64,000 nt of DNA, taken from positions 372,001-436,000 of the forward strand of contig JADFDH010000002.1 in assembly GCA_018263005.1 (NCBI GenBank), given 5' to 3'. Under the pieces are notes generated by a model. That model had not been told where the DNA came from. It made no database searches and saw nothing but the letters and a program-made list of their open reading frames with translations. The translations under genes and the position numbers were made by a program. This DNA comes from Methanobacterium sp. GTDB lineage: Archaea; Methanobacteriota; Methanobacteria; Methanobacteriales; Methanobacteriaceae. This document shows positions 46,142 through 55,475 of the stretch, in pieces (within the stretch, counting starts at the first letter, position 1; the number at the start of each line of letters is the position of its first letter).

Positions 46142-46510
46142 TTACGCTTCTACTGATTCTAATGACTCTGAATTTATCAGAACACCGAATACTCCACCTA
46201 TTATCGCAATAATAATCTCCATTATTAGAAGGTATATTATTGATTGCAGTATAGCACCGGATAATGCTGAAGTTAAACCATAACTGGCTAACTGGATTAT
46301 TAATATTGCAACGATTATCAGACCAGTTACAATACCTAAGATCGCTCCATGAAGAATTCCATCCTTAATATTTCCATCTATCATGTATCCTACAACTGCT
46401 CCACCGAGTAATAATCCCAGAAAACCACCACTTTGACCAGATACTAGAGATACAAAATATACGGCCATTGCAAAAAATATACTTATAACTAAAGGTCGCC
46501 ATTCAACCAT
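46142..46510 (-). CDS. DUF5518-type hydrophobic membrane protein
   Basis: A 122-residue protein with three to four helices and GGFLGLLLGGAVVGYMIDGNIKDGILHGAILGIVTGLI, a Gly-rich pattern like the neighbour at 45.6 kb. The N-terminus is MVEWRPLVISIFFAM and the C-terminus is polar. The pair look like distant paralogs. SD AAGGAGTG precedes the ATG. Function unknown. Confidence 0.68.
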   Translation of the reverse strand: MVEWRPLVISIFFAMAVYFVSLVSGQSGGFLGLLLGGAVVGYMIDGNIKDGILHGAILGIVTGLIIVAILIIQLASYGLTSALSGAILQSIIYLLIMEIIIAIIGGVFGVLINSESLESVEA

Positions 46511-46744
46511 TACTTTTCACTCCTTATCTTTAATTAAATACACAACAGAAATGTTTAATTTAAGTATTTATAATCTTTTCCCCATATTAAACACAAAAAG
46601 TGCCTAGAATTATCAAATAATTTCAAAAATTTGAACACGAGACCAAAAATTTCAGATGTTTAAACAAAATTTTTTGAAAAATATATTTAGTTATAAAAAA
46701 CAAAAAAACCATATCAATTAATTTAAATATTTAGGAGGAAGCAC

Positions 46745-47983
46745 ATGGAATATTCTCTCATACATAACGGAACGCTAATAGACGGAACAGGCAATTCACC
46801 AATTAATAATGCAGCGATACTAATAAGAAATAATAAAATAGAAGCTGCAGGTGCTGAAGATTCCATAACCCTTCCTCAAACAAAGATCAGAAGAATCGAT
46901 GCAAGAGGAGGATATTTACTACCTGGTTTCATAGACAGCCACGTACACCTTATGGCTAATGGTTTCAGGATGGAACACACCATGTACAACCCATTATCAA
47001 TTTTCTTCTACAACGCAGTCAGCAACATGAATTTAACCATTAACGCCGGGGTTACTACGGTAAGAGATGCTGGTCTGGCTGATTATGGTGTAAAATGTGC
47101 TGTTGAACAGGGATTAATATTAGGGCCACGTATGCAGATCAGTGTTGCGCCATTATCAATAACCGGCGGTCATTTCGACTTCTGGCTCAAATCCGGGTTC
47201 GACATGAAAATATCATATCCCGGACATCCTGATGGTGTTTGCGATGGAAAAGAAGGTGTTCTAAAGAAGGTGAGAGAAGTTCTAAGATCTGGTGCGGATG
47301 TGGTTAAGATAATGGCCACTGGTGGAGTAATGAGTGCAAATGACCAGCCGGAATTCTCCCAGTTCACCATAGACGAACTAAAAGTGATTATTAAAGAGGC
47401 CCAGAATAGGGGTATAAAATCAATGGCCCACGCGCATGGAGTTGACGGGATAAAAAAAGCTGTAAAGGCAGGTATAAGTTCAATTGAACATGGTACCTAT
47501 TTGGATAAGGAAGCTATAGGAATGATCAAGGAAAGAGATGTTTATCTGGTTCCAACATTACTAGTTCAGAAAATAAATAAAATTCACGCCGAAGAAGGAA
47601 CTATTCCAGATTATATGATTGATGATGCCATAAGAATAGTAGATATCCACCATGAAAATATGAAGAAAGCATATAAAGCAGGTGTAACAATGGCCATGGG
47701 CACAGACTGTGGAGTGATAGGACATGGTGTCAATCTCCAGGAACTGGGTTTACTATGTGAAATAGGTATGAAACCCATGGAGGCCATTATGGCCGGAACC
47801 AAAGTATCTGCTCAACTTATGGGATTGCAAGATATAATAGGTACCATCGAACCAGGAAAATTGGCGGACATTATAATATGTAAAACAGATCCAATCAGTG
47901 ATATAGGATCATTGGGGAATTCAGAAAACATAGAAGTGGTTATTAAGGATGGTGAACTGCTTAAAGATATCTGTGCGGTTTAA
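46745..47983 (+). CDS. Metal-dependent amidohydrolase (imidazolonepropionase/prolidase-like)
   Basis: The 412-residue amidohydrolase has metal ligands DSHVHL (His66, His68), ADVVKIMATGGVMS with a carboxylated-Lys candidate, MAHAHG, IEHGTYL and TDCGVIGHG. The order matches the imidazolonepropionase-like/Xaa-Pro dipeptidase group of amidohydrolases. The substrate could be a cyclic amide or dipeptide and is not clear. A strong GGAGGA ribosome site lies 6 bases before the ATG. It stands alone. Confidence 0.82.
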   Translation: MEYSLIHNGTLIDGTGNSPINNAAILIRNNKIEAAGAEDSITLPQTKIRRIDARGGYLLPGFIDSHVHLMANGFRMEHTMYNPLSIFFYNAVSNMNLTINAGVTTVRDAGLADYGVKCAVEQGLILGPRMQISVAPLSITGGHFDFWLKSGFDMKISYPGHPDGVCDGKEGVLKKVREVLRSGADVVKIMATGGVMSANDQPEFSQFTIDELKVIIKEAQNRGIKSMAHAHGVDGIKKAVKAGISSIEHGTYLDKEAIGMIKERDVYLVPTLLVQKINKIHAEEGTIPDYMIDDAIRIVDIHHENMKKAYKAGVTMAMGTDCGVIGHGVNLQELGLLCEIGMKPMEAIMAGTKVSAQLMGLQDIIGTIEPGKLADIIICKTDPISDIGSLGNSENIEVVIKDGELLKDICAV

Positions 47984-47990
47984 AAAAAAC

Positions 47991-48005
47991 ATTTTTTTCT
48001 TTTAT
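47991..48005 (+). terminator. T-rich terminator candidate
   Basis: A T7-C-T4 tract lies about 10 bases after the amidohydrolase stop and well before the copA promoter region. Confidence 0.35.
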
Positions 48006-48099
48006 AATAAATCTTTATTTACTCTTTTTAAATATGTAAATTTCATTTACTAATTAATACATAAATAAAAGTGATAATTAATTATTTCTGGAGAATATA

Positions 48100-50541
48100 A
48101 TGGCAGATAAATCTAAAAAAAAGGCTAAAATTAAGATTTCAGGTATGCACTGTGCTTCCTGTGCTTTAAATATTGAAAAATCACTGAACAACTTAGAGGG
48201 AGTAAATGAAGCTCAAGTGAACTTCAATGCTGAAGAGGCAAATTTCGGTTACGACTCTGATAAAATAAAATTATCAGAAGTAGAGGAAGCAGTGAAAAAT
48301 GCTGGTTATGGGGTTATAAACGAAAAAGCAACCCTTAAGATTGGGGGAATGACCTGTGCCATGTGTGTTAAGGCTATTGAGGATGTATTAAGTAAATTAG
48401 ATGGAATATCTGAAGTAAACGTTAATCTGGCCTCTGAAAAAGCCTATGTAACCTACAATCCCCAATTAGTAACTATAAAGGATCTGAAAAAGGCCATAGA
48501 AGACTTAGGATATGAATATTTAGGTTTAGAAGGTGAAATACAGGATAATCAGGAAGAGAAAATACGTGAAGCTGATCTTAAGGGTAAAAGAAACCGTTTT
48601 ATTGTAGCTTTCGTTGTTTCCATCCCGTTAATGGTTCTTATGTATGCTGGGGTGATGTTACCCTTTAATATGACCTATTTCATGTTGGCCGTAACTATTT
48701 TACCATTTATTTATGTTAGTTACCCTATCTTCTCTGCAGCCTATCGTTCACTGCAAAATCATGCTCTTAACATGGATGTGATGTACTCTCTGGGTATAGG
48801 GGTGGCATTCATCTCCAGTATTCTGGGAACATTCAACGTAGTTCTCACACCAGAATTCATGTTCTATGAAACTGCTCTGATGCTAGCTGGTTTTCTCATG
48901 TTAGGCCGCTGGCTCGAAGCACGTGCTAAAGGACAAACCGGCACAGCAATAAAGAAATTAATAGGTTTACAGGCTAAAACAGCTGTAATTATCTCAGAAA
49001 AAGATGAAGGATCAGTTGAGACTAAGGTATCTGTGGAGGACTTGCAGGTGGGTGATATTGTACTGGTTAAACCGGGTGAACGCATCCCTGTTGATGGGAT
49101 GGTAGTATATGGTGAAAGCTATGTAGATGAGTCCATGATCACCGGAGAACCATTACCCGTCCTGAAAAACAAGGGTTTAAGCGTGGTCGGAGGAACCATT
49201 AACCAGAATGGTGTTTTGAAATTCCGTGCAGAGAAGATTGGTAAGGACACAACACTAGCCCAGATTATTAAATTGGTAGAAATAGCGCAAGGCTCCAAAC
49301 CACCGGTTCAGAGAGTTGCTGATAAAGCAGTGTCCTATTTCATCCCTACCATTCTCACCACAGCCCTAGTGGCATTTATCGTATGGTACTTCATCCTGGG
49401 AAGTTCCTTACTTTTCGGACTCACCGTCCTAATTTCAATACTGGTGGTTGCATGTCCCTGTGCCCTGGGATTAGCCACTCCAACTGCGGTAACGGTGGGG
49501 ATTGGAAGAGGTGCAGAACTGGGAATACTGATTAAAAACGGTGAAGCATTGGAGATATCAGAAAAACTCAGCACCATCCTTTTTGATAAAACAGGAACAC
49601 TTACCAAGGGAAAACCAGAAGTAACCGATATCCTGAGCACGGAAATAGATGAAAAGGATCTACTCGAAATAGCTGCAAGTGTGGAGAAAAACTCTGAACA
49701 TCCGCTGGCAGAAGCCATAGTAAAAAAAGCAGAGTTAGAAAATGTTGAGCTTCAAAAAAGCACTGAATTTACCAGTTTCGGTGGTAAAGGGGTAAAGGCT
49801 TTTCTAGATGATAAGGAAATAATTATCGGAAATAGAGTACTTTTTGAAGAGAATGGAATATCATTGAAAGCTGAACTTGAAAAAAATTTATTAAATCTGG
49901 AAAATGAAGGAAAAACAGCCATAATAATCGGTTCCCCACAGAAAATATGGGGCATCATAGCAGTTGCAGATACACTGAAAGAGACCACAAAAAAGGCTAT
50001 AAAGGAAATAAAGGACATGAACCTTCAGGTGGCCATGATCACAGGTGATAATGAACGAACCGCCACAGCAGTGGCCCGACAAATAGGAATTGAGAGAATT
50101 ATTTCCGAGGTATTACCCCAGGATAAGGCGTTAGAGGTTAAAAAACTGCAGGAAAATGATGAAATAGTGGCTTTTGTAGGGGATGGTATTAATGATGCCC
50201 CAGCACTGGCACATGCAGATGTGGGAATAGCTATTGGAAGCGGTACAGACATAGCAATAGAAAGTGGAGATATCGTACTGATAAAAGATGATTTAATGGA
50301 TTCAGTAGCAGGTGTGCAGCTTTCTCGGAAGGTCATGGGCCGAATTAAACTGAACATATTCTGGGCATTTGCCTATAATGCGGTTCTGATACCAGTGGCT
50401 GCGGGGATTCTGTACCCTACCTTTGGAATAACTTTCCGACCGGAATACGCTGGACTGGCCATGGCATTAAGTTCAGTGACTGTGGTTAGTCTTTCTTTAA
50501 TGTTGAAAAGATATCTTCCACCGGCAAAACATAATATCTAA
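48100..50541 (+). CDS. copA: Copper-translocating P1B-type ATPase CopA
   Basis: The 813-residue pump has two N-terminal heavy-metal-binding domains with GMHCASC (Cys18, Cys21) and GMTCAMC (Cys86, Cys89). About eight helices follow, with the transport motif CPC (452-454) in ACPCALGLAT, TGE at 348-350, the phosphorylation motif DKTGT at 496-500, the HP motif SEHPLAEA, and GDGINDAPALAHADVG. The CPC and two GMxCxxC domains point to Cu+ (possibly Ag+) export from the cytoplasm. Ribosome site CTGGAGA. A 29-bp repeat array and a YHS gene follow. Confidence 0.93.
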   Translation: MADKSKKKAKIKISGMHCASCALNIEKSLNNLEGVNEAQVNFNAEEANFGYDSDKIKLSEVEEAVKNAGYGVINEKATLKIGGMTCAMCVKAIEDVLSKLDGISEVNVNLASEKAYVTYNPQLVTIKDLKKAIEDLGYEYLGLEGEIQDNQEEKIREADLKGKRNRFIVAFVVSIPLMVLMYAGVMLPFNMTYFMLAVTILPFIYVSYPIFSAAYRSLQNHALNMDVMYSLGIGVAFISSILGTFNVVLTPEFMFYETALMLAGFLMLGRWLEARAKGQTGTAIKKLIGLQAKTAVIISEKDEGSVETKVSVEDLQVGDIVLVKPGERIPVDGMVVYGESYVDESMITGEPLPVLKNKGLSVVGGTINQNGVLKFRAEKIGKDTTLAQIIKLVEIAQGSKPPVQRVADKAVSYFIPTILTTALVAFIVWYFILGSSLLFGLTVLISILVVACPCALGLATPTAVTVGIGRGAELGILIKNGEALEISEKLSTILFDKTGTLTKGKPEVTDILSTEIDEKDLLEIAASVEKNSEHPLAEAIVKKAELENVELQKSTEFTSFGGKGVKAFLDDKEIIIGNRVLFEENGISLKAELEKNLLNLENEGKTAIIIGSPQKIWGIIAVADTLKETTKKAIKEIKDMNLQVAMITGDNERTATAVARQIGIERIISEVLPQDKALEVKKLQENDEIVAFVGDGINDAPALAHADVGIAIGSGTDIAIESGDIVLIKDDLMDSVAGVQLSRKVMGRIKLNIFWAFAYNAVLIPVAAGILYPTFGITFRPEYAGLAMALSSVTVVSLSLMLKRYLPPAKHNI

Positions 50542-50563
50542 AAAATAAATTCCTAAATTTATT

Positions 50564-50677
50564 TTAGAACATTGTATAATCCAATACAAATATTAGAACA
50601 TTGTATAATCCAATACAAATATTAGAACATTGTATAATCCAATACAAATATTAGAACATTGTATAATCCAATACAAA
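50564..50677. repeat. Tandem 29-bp repeat, four copies, each with a 6-bp dyad
   Basis: Copies start at 50564, 50593, 50622 and 50651, the last lacking two bases. The copies are identical as far as they extend. Each holds TTGTAT-N6-ATACAA, a perfect inverted repeat of 6-base arms. The dyads lie at 50572-50589, 50601-50618, 50630-50647 and 50659-50676. The array fills the space between the copA stop and the ribosome site of the YHS gene, so it may be an operator or promoter array, or a chance tandem expansion. No spacers differ, so it is not a CRISPR array. Confidence 0.95.
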
Positions 50678-50701
50678 CAAAAATAATCTTTGGTGATAAA
50701 G

Positions 50702-50851
50702 ATGGCAGTGGATCCAATATGTAAAATGGATGTTGATGAGGATAAAGCAAAATGGGTAAGTACTTATAATGGTAAAAAGTACTATTTCTGCGCTCCCGGG
50801 TGTAAAAAAGAATTCGATGAAAATCCAGATAAATATGCAGAAAAAGAATGA
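50702..50851 (+). CDS. YHS-domain small metal-binding protein
   Basis: This 49-residue protein reads MAVDPICKMDVDEDKA, then YNGKKYYFCAPGCKKEFDENPDKY: a complete YHS domain with Cys7, Cys30 and Cys34. YHS domains occur alone or at the ends of copper ATPases and mercury/copper proteins, and are thought to bind metal. It lies 160 bases after copA with a clear GGTGAT ribosome site (50692-50697). Its place next to copA supports a copper-handling role. Confidence 0.9.
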   Translation: MAVDPICKMDVDEDKAKWVSTYNGKKYYFCAPGCKKEFDENPDKYAEKE

Positions 50852-50899
50852 TATTGAATATTAAAATGATACAAATTAAGTATTAGTGGAGGCAATTAT

Positions 50900-51058
50900 A
50901 TGGCGTTACTTGATGATATAGCTAAGAAAGCAACCAAAGAACTGGATAAACAGATGAAGGGCAAGAAACATAAAGATAAAAAACATAAAGATAACGATCA
51001 GATTAAAAAAATCCAGAAAGTAGCCGAAAAAGAACTCAAAAAAAGATTTAAGATTTAA
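50900..51058 (+). CDS. Very small Lys/His-rich protein
   Basis: A 52-residue protein, MALLDDIAKKATKELDKQ followed by MKGKKHKDKKHKDNDQIKK and a helical Lys/Glu tail ending RFKI. GGAGG lies 8 bases before the ATG, so translation is credible. The alternating His/Lys cluster could bind metal or nucleic acid. The family was not recognised. It lies 48 bases after the YHS gene on the same strand, so it may be in the same transcript. Confidence 0.65.
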   Translation: MALLDDIAKKATKELDKQMKGKKHKDKKHKDNDQIKKIQKVAEKELKKRFKI

Positions 51059-51382
51059 TCATTCTTATATTTTTATGGGACACGCAGGATTATTACAAAA
51101 GGTTATTTTTAGTCTGAGCTTTAATTCACACAGCAAACAGTACCTGTTTAATAAATATCATTGAATGGTATGTATTAACACAGAATCCAAGCGTGTTACG
51201 AACTTTTTTAGGAAAGCATAATTCGAATCTATTTTTAGTTAAGTGTTCTTATTATTACTTTTTGGATTTGTTTCATTTAATAGTAATACTTTTTTAGTTA
51301 ATCGTAAGATTTATATATATATTGATTAATTATTGTTATTTGGTGGACACATACACATTGTCATATGTTATGGGGGGTTAGT
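51059..51382. promoter_or_regulatory. Upstream region of the adhesin-like gene
   Basis: About 320 bases without an ORF. A strong TATA box, ATTTATATATATATT, lies at 51309-51323, placing a start near 51345 and leaving a leader of about 40 bases with a GGGGGG-containing ribosome site (51372-51377) before the ATG. The rest is plain AT-rich sequence. Confidence 0.6.
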
Positions 51383-53593
51383 ATGATGAATATAAAGCGA
51401 CTAATTGTTTTAATTACCTTTTTGGTGTTAATTTTGATGTCTGTTGGGGCTGTGTCTGCTGCTGATTGGACTGTTAATCCTGGCAATAGTATTCAGGCAG
51501 CAGTAAATAATGCTGCAGTTAACGATACTATAATAGTTAATGATGATAATGGTTCATCCTATACATACACTGAAAATCTGATTGTTAACAAAACAGTTAC
51601 ATTACAAGCTAATAGTAGCAACGTAAATATCAAAGGGCAAAGTCCCTCGATGCCTACTCTTTCAATTAATGCACTGGGAAATGGAACTACCATACAAGGA
51701 TTTACATTTATAAACAGTACAAGTGCAGCTATTTATTTAGATGGAGCATCCCATTGCAATATAACTGGAAATAATTTTATAAACAACACCGATGGAATCC
51801 TTCTTATAAATTCAAATAATAACATCATAAATGGAAATGATATACAGAGCAATGACAATATTGGTATAAGCATTCTGAACTCTTCTAATGGGAATATAAT
51901 TAATTCAAACACCGCTTCTAATGGAGTGATGGGTGTTTTTATTCAGAACTCAAACACTAACACTGTTTCTGGAAATACAGTGCAGAACAACGGTTGGGTT
52001 GGTATTTGTCTGGATAACTCAAGTTATAACACCATAGACGATGGTAATATTATAAGTGGTAATGGAGAAGGTGTTTATATTGTAAACAGCGCCAGTGAAA
52101 ACACCATCACTGGTAATAATATAGAAGATAACACTGGTAATGGTATAAACATTCTAAGCGGTGCAACAGATAATAATATCACCAGTAACACTGCTATATC
52201 CAATAATGGTGTTATCGGGGTGTTTTTACAATCAAATAACAACACCGTCACCGGTAACACCGTCCAAAATAATGGTTGGGCCGGAGTTACCTTGGATAAT
52301 GCTGATTGGAACACCATAGCTGCATCTAATATTATATCTGGTAATTTGGAAGGAATAAACCTGACCAGCTCATCATTCAACACCATCACTGAAAATAACA
52401 TATCAGGCAACACCAACATAGGATTAAGCATTATTAACGGTTCAATATGGAACGATATCACAGATAACACCGCTATTTCTAGTAATGGAATAGGTGTTTA
52501 TTTACGGGATTCCAGCATCAACCTCATCAGCGGTAACACTATCCAAAATAACAGTTGGGTGGCTGTGTGCCTGGATAATGCTACAGATAATATTATCGGT
52601 GGTGATAATAACATATCTGGAAACCTGGAAGGACTCTACATCGTAAACAACTCTAATACCAACACCATCACCGGTAACAGCATACATGATAATGCTGATA
52701 CAGGAATTTACATCTACAGCTCAACAGGAAACTATGTCACGGGCAACACCGCCATATCCAGTAATGGCGTGATAGGAATACTCCTAAGAAACGCTGAAAC
52801 TAACACCATAGCAAGTAATACCATTGCGGGTAATGGATGGGCTGGGATAGCTCTGGATACCAATAACGACAACACAATAACCGCTAACAATATAATTAAT
52901 AACCCCTTAGGAATTTATTTGATCAATTCTTCAGCAGATATCCATTTCAATAGAATAGTGGGTAACTATTATGGGGTGTATAGTGAAGGTAACCGAACAA
53001 CAGACGCCATCAACAACTGGTGGGGAACCAATAGTACCCCGGCGAATATTGTAAGTGGAGCAATAGACTATGATCCCTGGCTTGTCCTCAGCATTGACAG
53101 TTCTGCTGTTACTGTAACTCATAGTAGTACTTCTGATTGTGATATAACCGCGGATTTGACCCATAATAATCAGGGAGAGGACACTTCCTCTTCCGGGGCG
53201 CTGCCAGATGGAATACCAGTGAATTTCACTAAAACCCTGGGAACCATCAACAGCCAGGCCACTACAAGAAGTGGTAAAGCGGTAGCCATATTAACATCCA
53301 GCACAGGTTCTGATGCAACTACCATTACGGCCACTTTAGATAATCAAACAGTCTCAGGCGTATTCCGTAAATCATTCAGCACCATACAAGCAGCGGTAAA
53401 CGATTCACACACCTCAAACGGTGATGTTATCCAGGTTGAAGAAGGGACATACACTGAAAATGTGGTGATTAATAAAAAAGTCACCATCAAACCGGCCACC
53501 TCAACATGTAGTGTTACTGTACAGGCTGCAAATACTTCCAATCCAGTTTTCACCATAAATTCCGGGGAAGCGGATCTACTATCATGGTTTTGA
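51383..53593 (+). CDS. Adhesin-like beta-helix protein, N-terminal part (frameshifted)
   Basis: A signal peptide (LIVLITFLVLILMSVGAVSAAD) is followed by long right-handed parallel beta-helix repeats of the NosD/PbH1 type, rich in Asn, Thr and Ser, with a higher repeat of about 100 residues (NTxISxNGVxGVxL..., NTVQNNGW.G). Then come NNWWG and a bacterial Ig-like segment (DCDITADLTHNNQ). The frame stops at LLSWF* where the next frame continues in-phase biology, so it is the 5' half of a broken gene. It is a likely cell-surface protein. Start at ATG 51383, after GGGGGGT. Confidence 0.85.
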   Translation: MMNIKRLIVLITFLVLILMSVGAVSAADWTVNPGNSIQAAVNNAAVNDTIIVNDDNGSSYTYTENLIVNKTVTLQANSSNVNIKGQSPSMPTLSINALGNGTTIQGFTFINSTSAAIYLDGASHCNITGNNFINNTDGILLINSNNNIINGNDIQSNDNIGISILNSSNGNIINSNTASNGVMGVFIQNSNTNTVSGNTVQNNGWVGICLDNSSYNTIDDGNIISGNGEGVYIVNSASENTITGNNIEDNTGNGINILSGATDNNITSNTAISNNGVIGVFLQSNNNTVTGNTVQNNGWAGVTLDNADWNTIAASNIISGNLEGINLTSSSFNTITENNISGNTNIGLSIINGSIWNDITDNTAISSNGIGVYLRDSSINLISGNTIQNNSWVAVCLDNATDNIIGGDNNISGNLEGLYIVNNSNTNTITGNSIHDNADTGIYIYSSTGNYVTGNTAISSNGVIGILLRNAETNTIASNTIAGNGWAGIALDTNNDNTITANNIINNPLGIYLINSSADIHFNRIVGNYYGVYSEGNRTTDAINNWWGTNSTPANIVSGAIDYDPWLVLSIDSSAVTVTHSSTSDCDITADLTHNNQGEDTSSSGALPDGIPVNFTKTLGTINSQATTRSGKAVAILTSSTGSDATTITATLDNQTVSGVFRKSFSTIQAAVNDSHTSNGDVIQVEEGTYTENVVINKKVTIKPATSTCSVTVQAANTSNPVFTINSGEADLLSWF

Positions 53594-55359
53594 CTATCAA
53601 TGGCGCTACTAATTCCAGAGGAGTTTATTTAAATCATGCTGATAACTGTACTGTAGATGCTAACTTTATACAGGGTAACCATCATAGTATCCTATTAAAT
53701 CATTCCAGTGGAAATATTATAACAAATAATCAGATTATAAATTCCTATTATGGAGTTTACTCCGAATATTCTGACGACACTGTTATATTTGGGAATTCTA
53801 TTTCAGACAATGATTGTGGAATCTGTTTGGCGCATGCAGATGATATTCAAATCCTGGAAAACAACCTGACATATAATGAGTGTGGAATTTATCTACATGA
53901 ATCCTCAGGTGAGATACATTTCAACCGGATATCTGATAACGAGTATTATGGTCTTTACAGTGAATATAGTATGGGTATAAACGCATCCAATAACTGGTGG
54001 GGTTATAATACTCCTTTAGTTTCTTCCACTACACCCTGCGATATCTGCACAGTTAATGGAAGCGTGACTTTTGATCCTTGGATTGTTCTTGGAGTAAAAC
54101 CGACTTCTTATAAGGTTTCAGATGGTAAAATCTATGAATCAACCATAACCGCTGATTTAACCCATAACAGTGATGATGAAGACCTATCCTTACTGGGCCA
54201 TGTTCCTGATGGGACACCCGTAAGTTTCTTTTCCCAATATGGCACCATCACCAACCCATTATATACACGAAATGGTAAGGCATCATCTACTCTAGTGTTG
54301 AATCCTAATGTTCAATCGGTTACCGGTGTTTTTGCTATTGTGGATGATTCAATTGTTTATACTGAGGTGGAATGTTTTGCTCAGGCTATCATCGCGGTTA
54401 GTAGTTTGGCAATTGATACCTCGACTAATGAATATCTTAACTTTACTTACACAGTACCTTTAAATGATCCTACGGCTTGGATTAGTGTGCTGTGGAAGGA
54501 GACCGGGCTGTTTCAAGCCGAAATTGACTTGATTGTGAATGGGAACGTGGTGGTTAGTAAAGACGTGGTTAATGCTGCGTATCTCACTTATCAGAGTTCT
54601 TATTCTGCGGAGGTTTTCAATCAAATCCGTTATATTAATTATTTGTTTTTAAATCCTGTGGAATCCACCACCTTTGTGCCTAATCAATATTTACAAACAA
54701 TTATAGATTATTACCATCTGGAAGATTATACGGTTACTGAATTAGAAGATTTTGTCTTGTTATTGATTAAACAGCAGTATAATTTCACAAATAATGAAAT
54801 TAATTTTATTAAGAACAATCGTCGTTATTTCGTAGATTTCGTGGCTTTTGGAATGTCTTATCCTGGAGATGCAGCACAAGCCATAAGCTTTATAGATCCA
54901 GATAACAACGAAACAGTAAACCTTAAATTACCCGGAAACCCTATTCAGAGAGTAAGTCCCATGATATATTTCGATGGATATAGTGAGGATGCTAATGGAA
55001 ACTTGTATAGTGTGGGTTATGAGGGTATCAGGAGCTTCGCCATCGCCACCACCAAAGTGACTAATGTGGATGTGGAGTATTGGTTGGATAGGGCGTCTTT
55101 GTATCAGCCGGGTGCGATGAAGGCGGCCTACGGAACATTCCTAACCGCTTTACTTGTGGAGTATGTTCATGATCAACTGGCGGATGCAGTGGCAACTGAA
55201 TTTAATGTTACCTGGACCAGAACACACCCCATAGCAGTTTCAGTGGGAGATGATGCATATCAAACCTTTAGACCCTATGTTTTGGCATGGGGTGAAGGTT
55301 GTTTAATATCTTTTTTAGTGATCCATAAAATTAAGCTATGTAGTGTAACATGGGGTTAA
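53584..55359 (+). CDS. Adhesin-like beta-helix protein, C-terminal part (frameshifted)
   Basis: The reading frame is continuous beta-helix sequence (GVYLNHADNCTVDANFI, YGVYSEYSDD), NNWWG, a second Ig-like domain (ITADLTHNSDDEDLSLLG), and a C-terminal domain common to Methanobacterium surface proteins (FTNNEINFIKNNRRYF, YFDGYSEDANGNLYSVGYEGIRSFAIATT). It lacks its own signal peptide and its first ATG lies inside beta-helix sequence. An added G in the run at 53569-53572 would join it to the upstream frame as NSGGSGSTIMVLTINGA. The final 30 residues, after DDAYQTF, do not resemble the usual ending, so the 3' end may also be altered. Confidence 0.8.
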   Translation: MVLTINGATNSRGVYLNHADNCTVDANFIQGNHHSILLNHSSGNIITNNQIINSYYGVYSEYSDDTVIFGNSISDNDCGICLAHADDIQILENNLTYNECGIYLHESSGEIHFNRISDNEYYGLYSEYSMGINASNNWWGYNTPLVSSTTPCDICTVNGSVTFDPWIVLGVKPTSYKVSDGKIYESTITADLTHNSDDEDLSLLGHVPDGTPVSFFSQYGTITNPLYTRNGKASSTLVLNPNVQSVTGVFAIVDDSIVYTEVECFAQAIIAVSSLAIDTSTNEYLNFTYTVPLNDPTAWISVLWKETGLFQAEIDLIVNGNVVVSKDVVNAAYLTYQSSYSAEVFNQIRYINYLFLNPVESTTFVPNQYLQTIIDYYHLEDYTVTELEDFVLLLIKQQYNFTNNEINFIKNNRRYFVDFVAFGMSYPGDAAQAISFIDPDNNETVNLKLPGNPIQRVSPMIYFDGYSEDANGNLYSVGYEGIRSFAIATTKVTNVDVEYWLDRASLYQPGAMKAAYGTFLTALLVEYVHDQLADAVATEFNVTWTRTHPIAVSVGDDAYQTFRPYVLAWGEGCLISFLVIHKIKLCSVTWG

Positions 55360-55475
55360 ACCAGGAAATTAAGATTATAATTACTACGGTGACTGTGTAA
55401 CCAATGGCTAGTATGGGTAAACACAGTTTATCCTGCATTTACGCTACTTTATTGTATTTTTTTCTTTTTAAATCA

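Noticed and set aside
50564..50677. CRISPR-like direct repeats
   Set aside because: Units are contiguous with no differing spacers, and no cas genes are near, so it is a tandem repeat.
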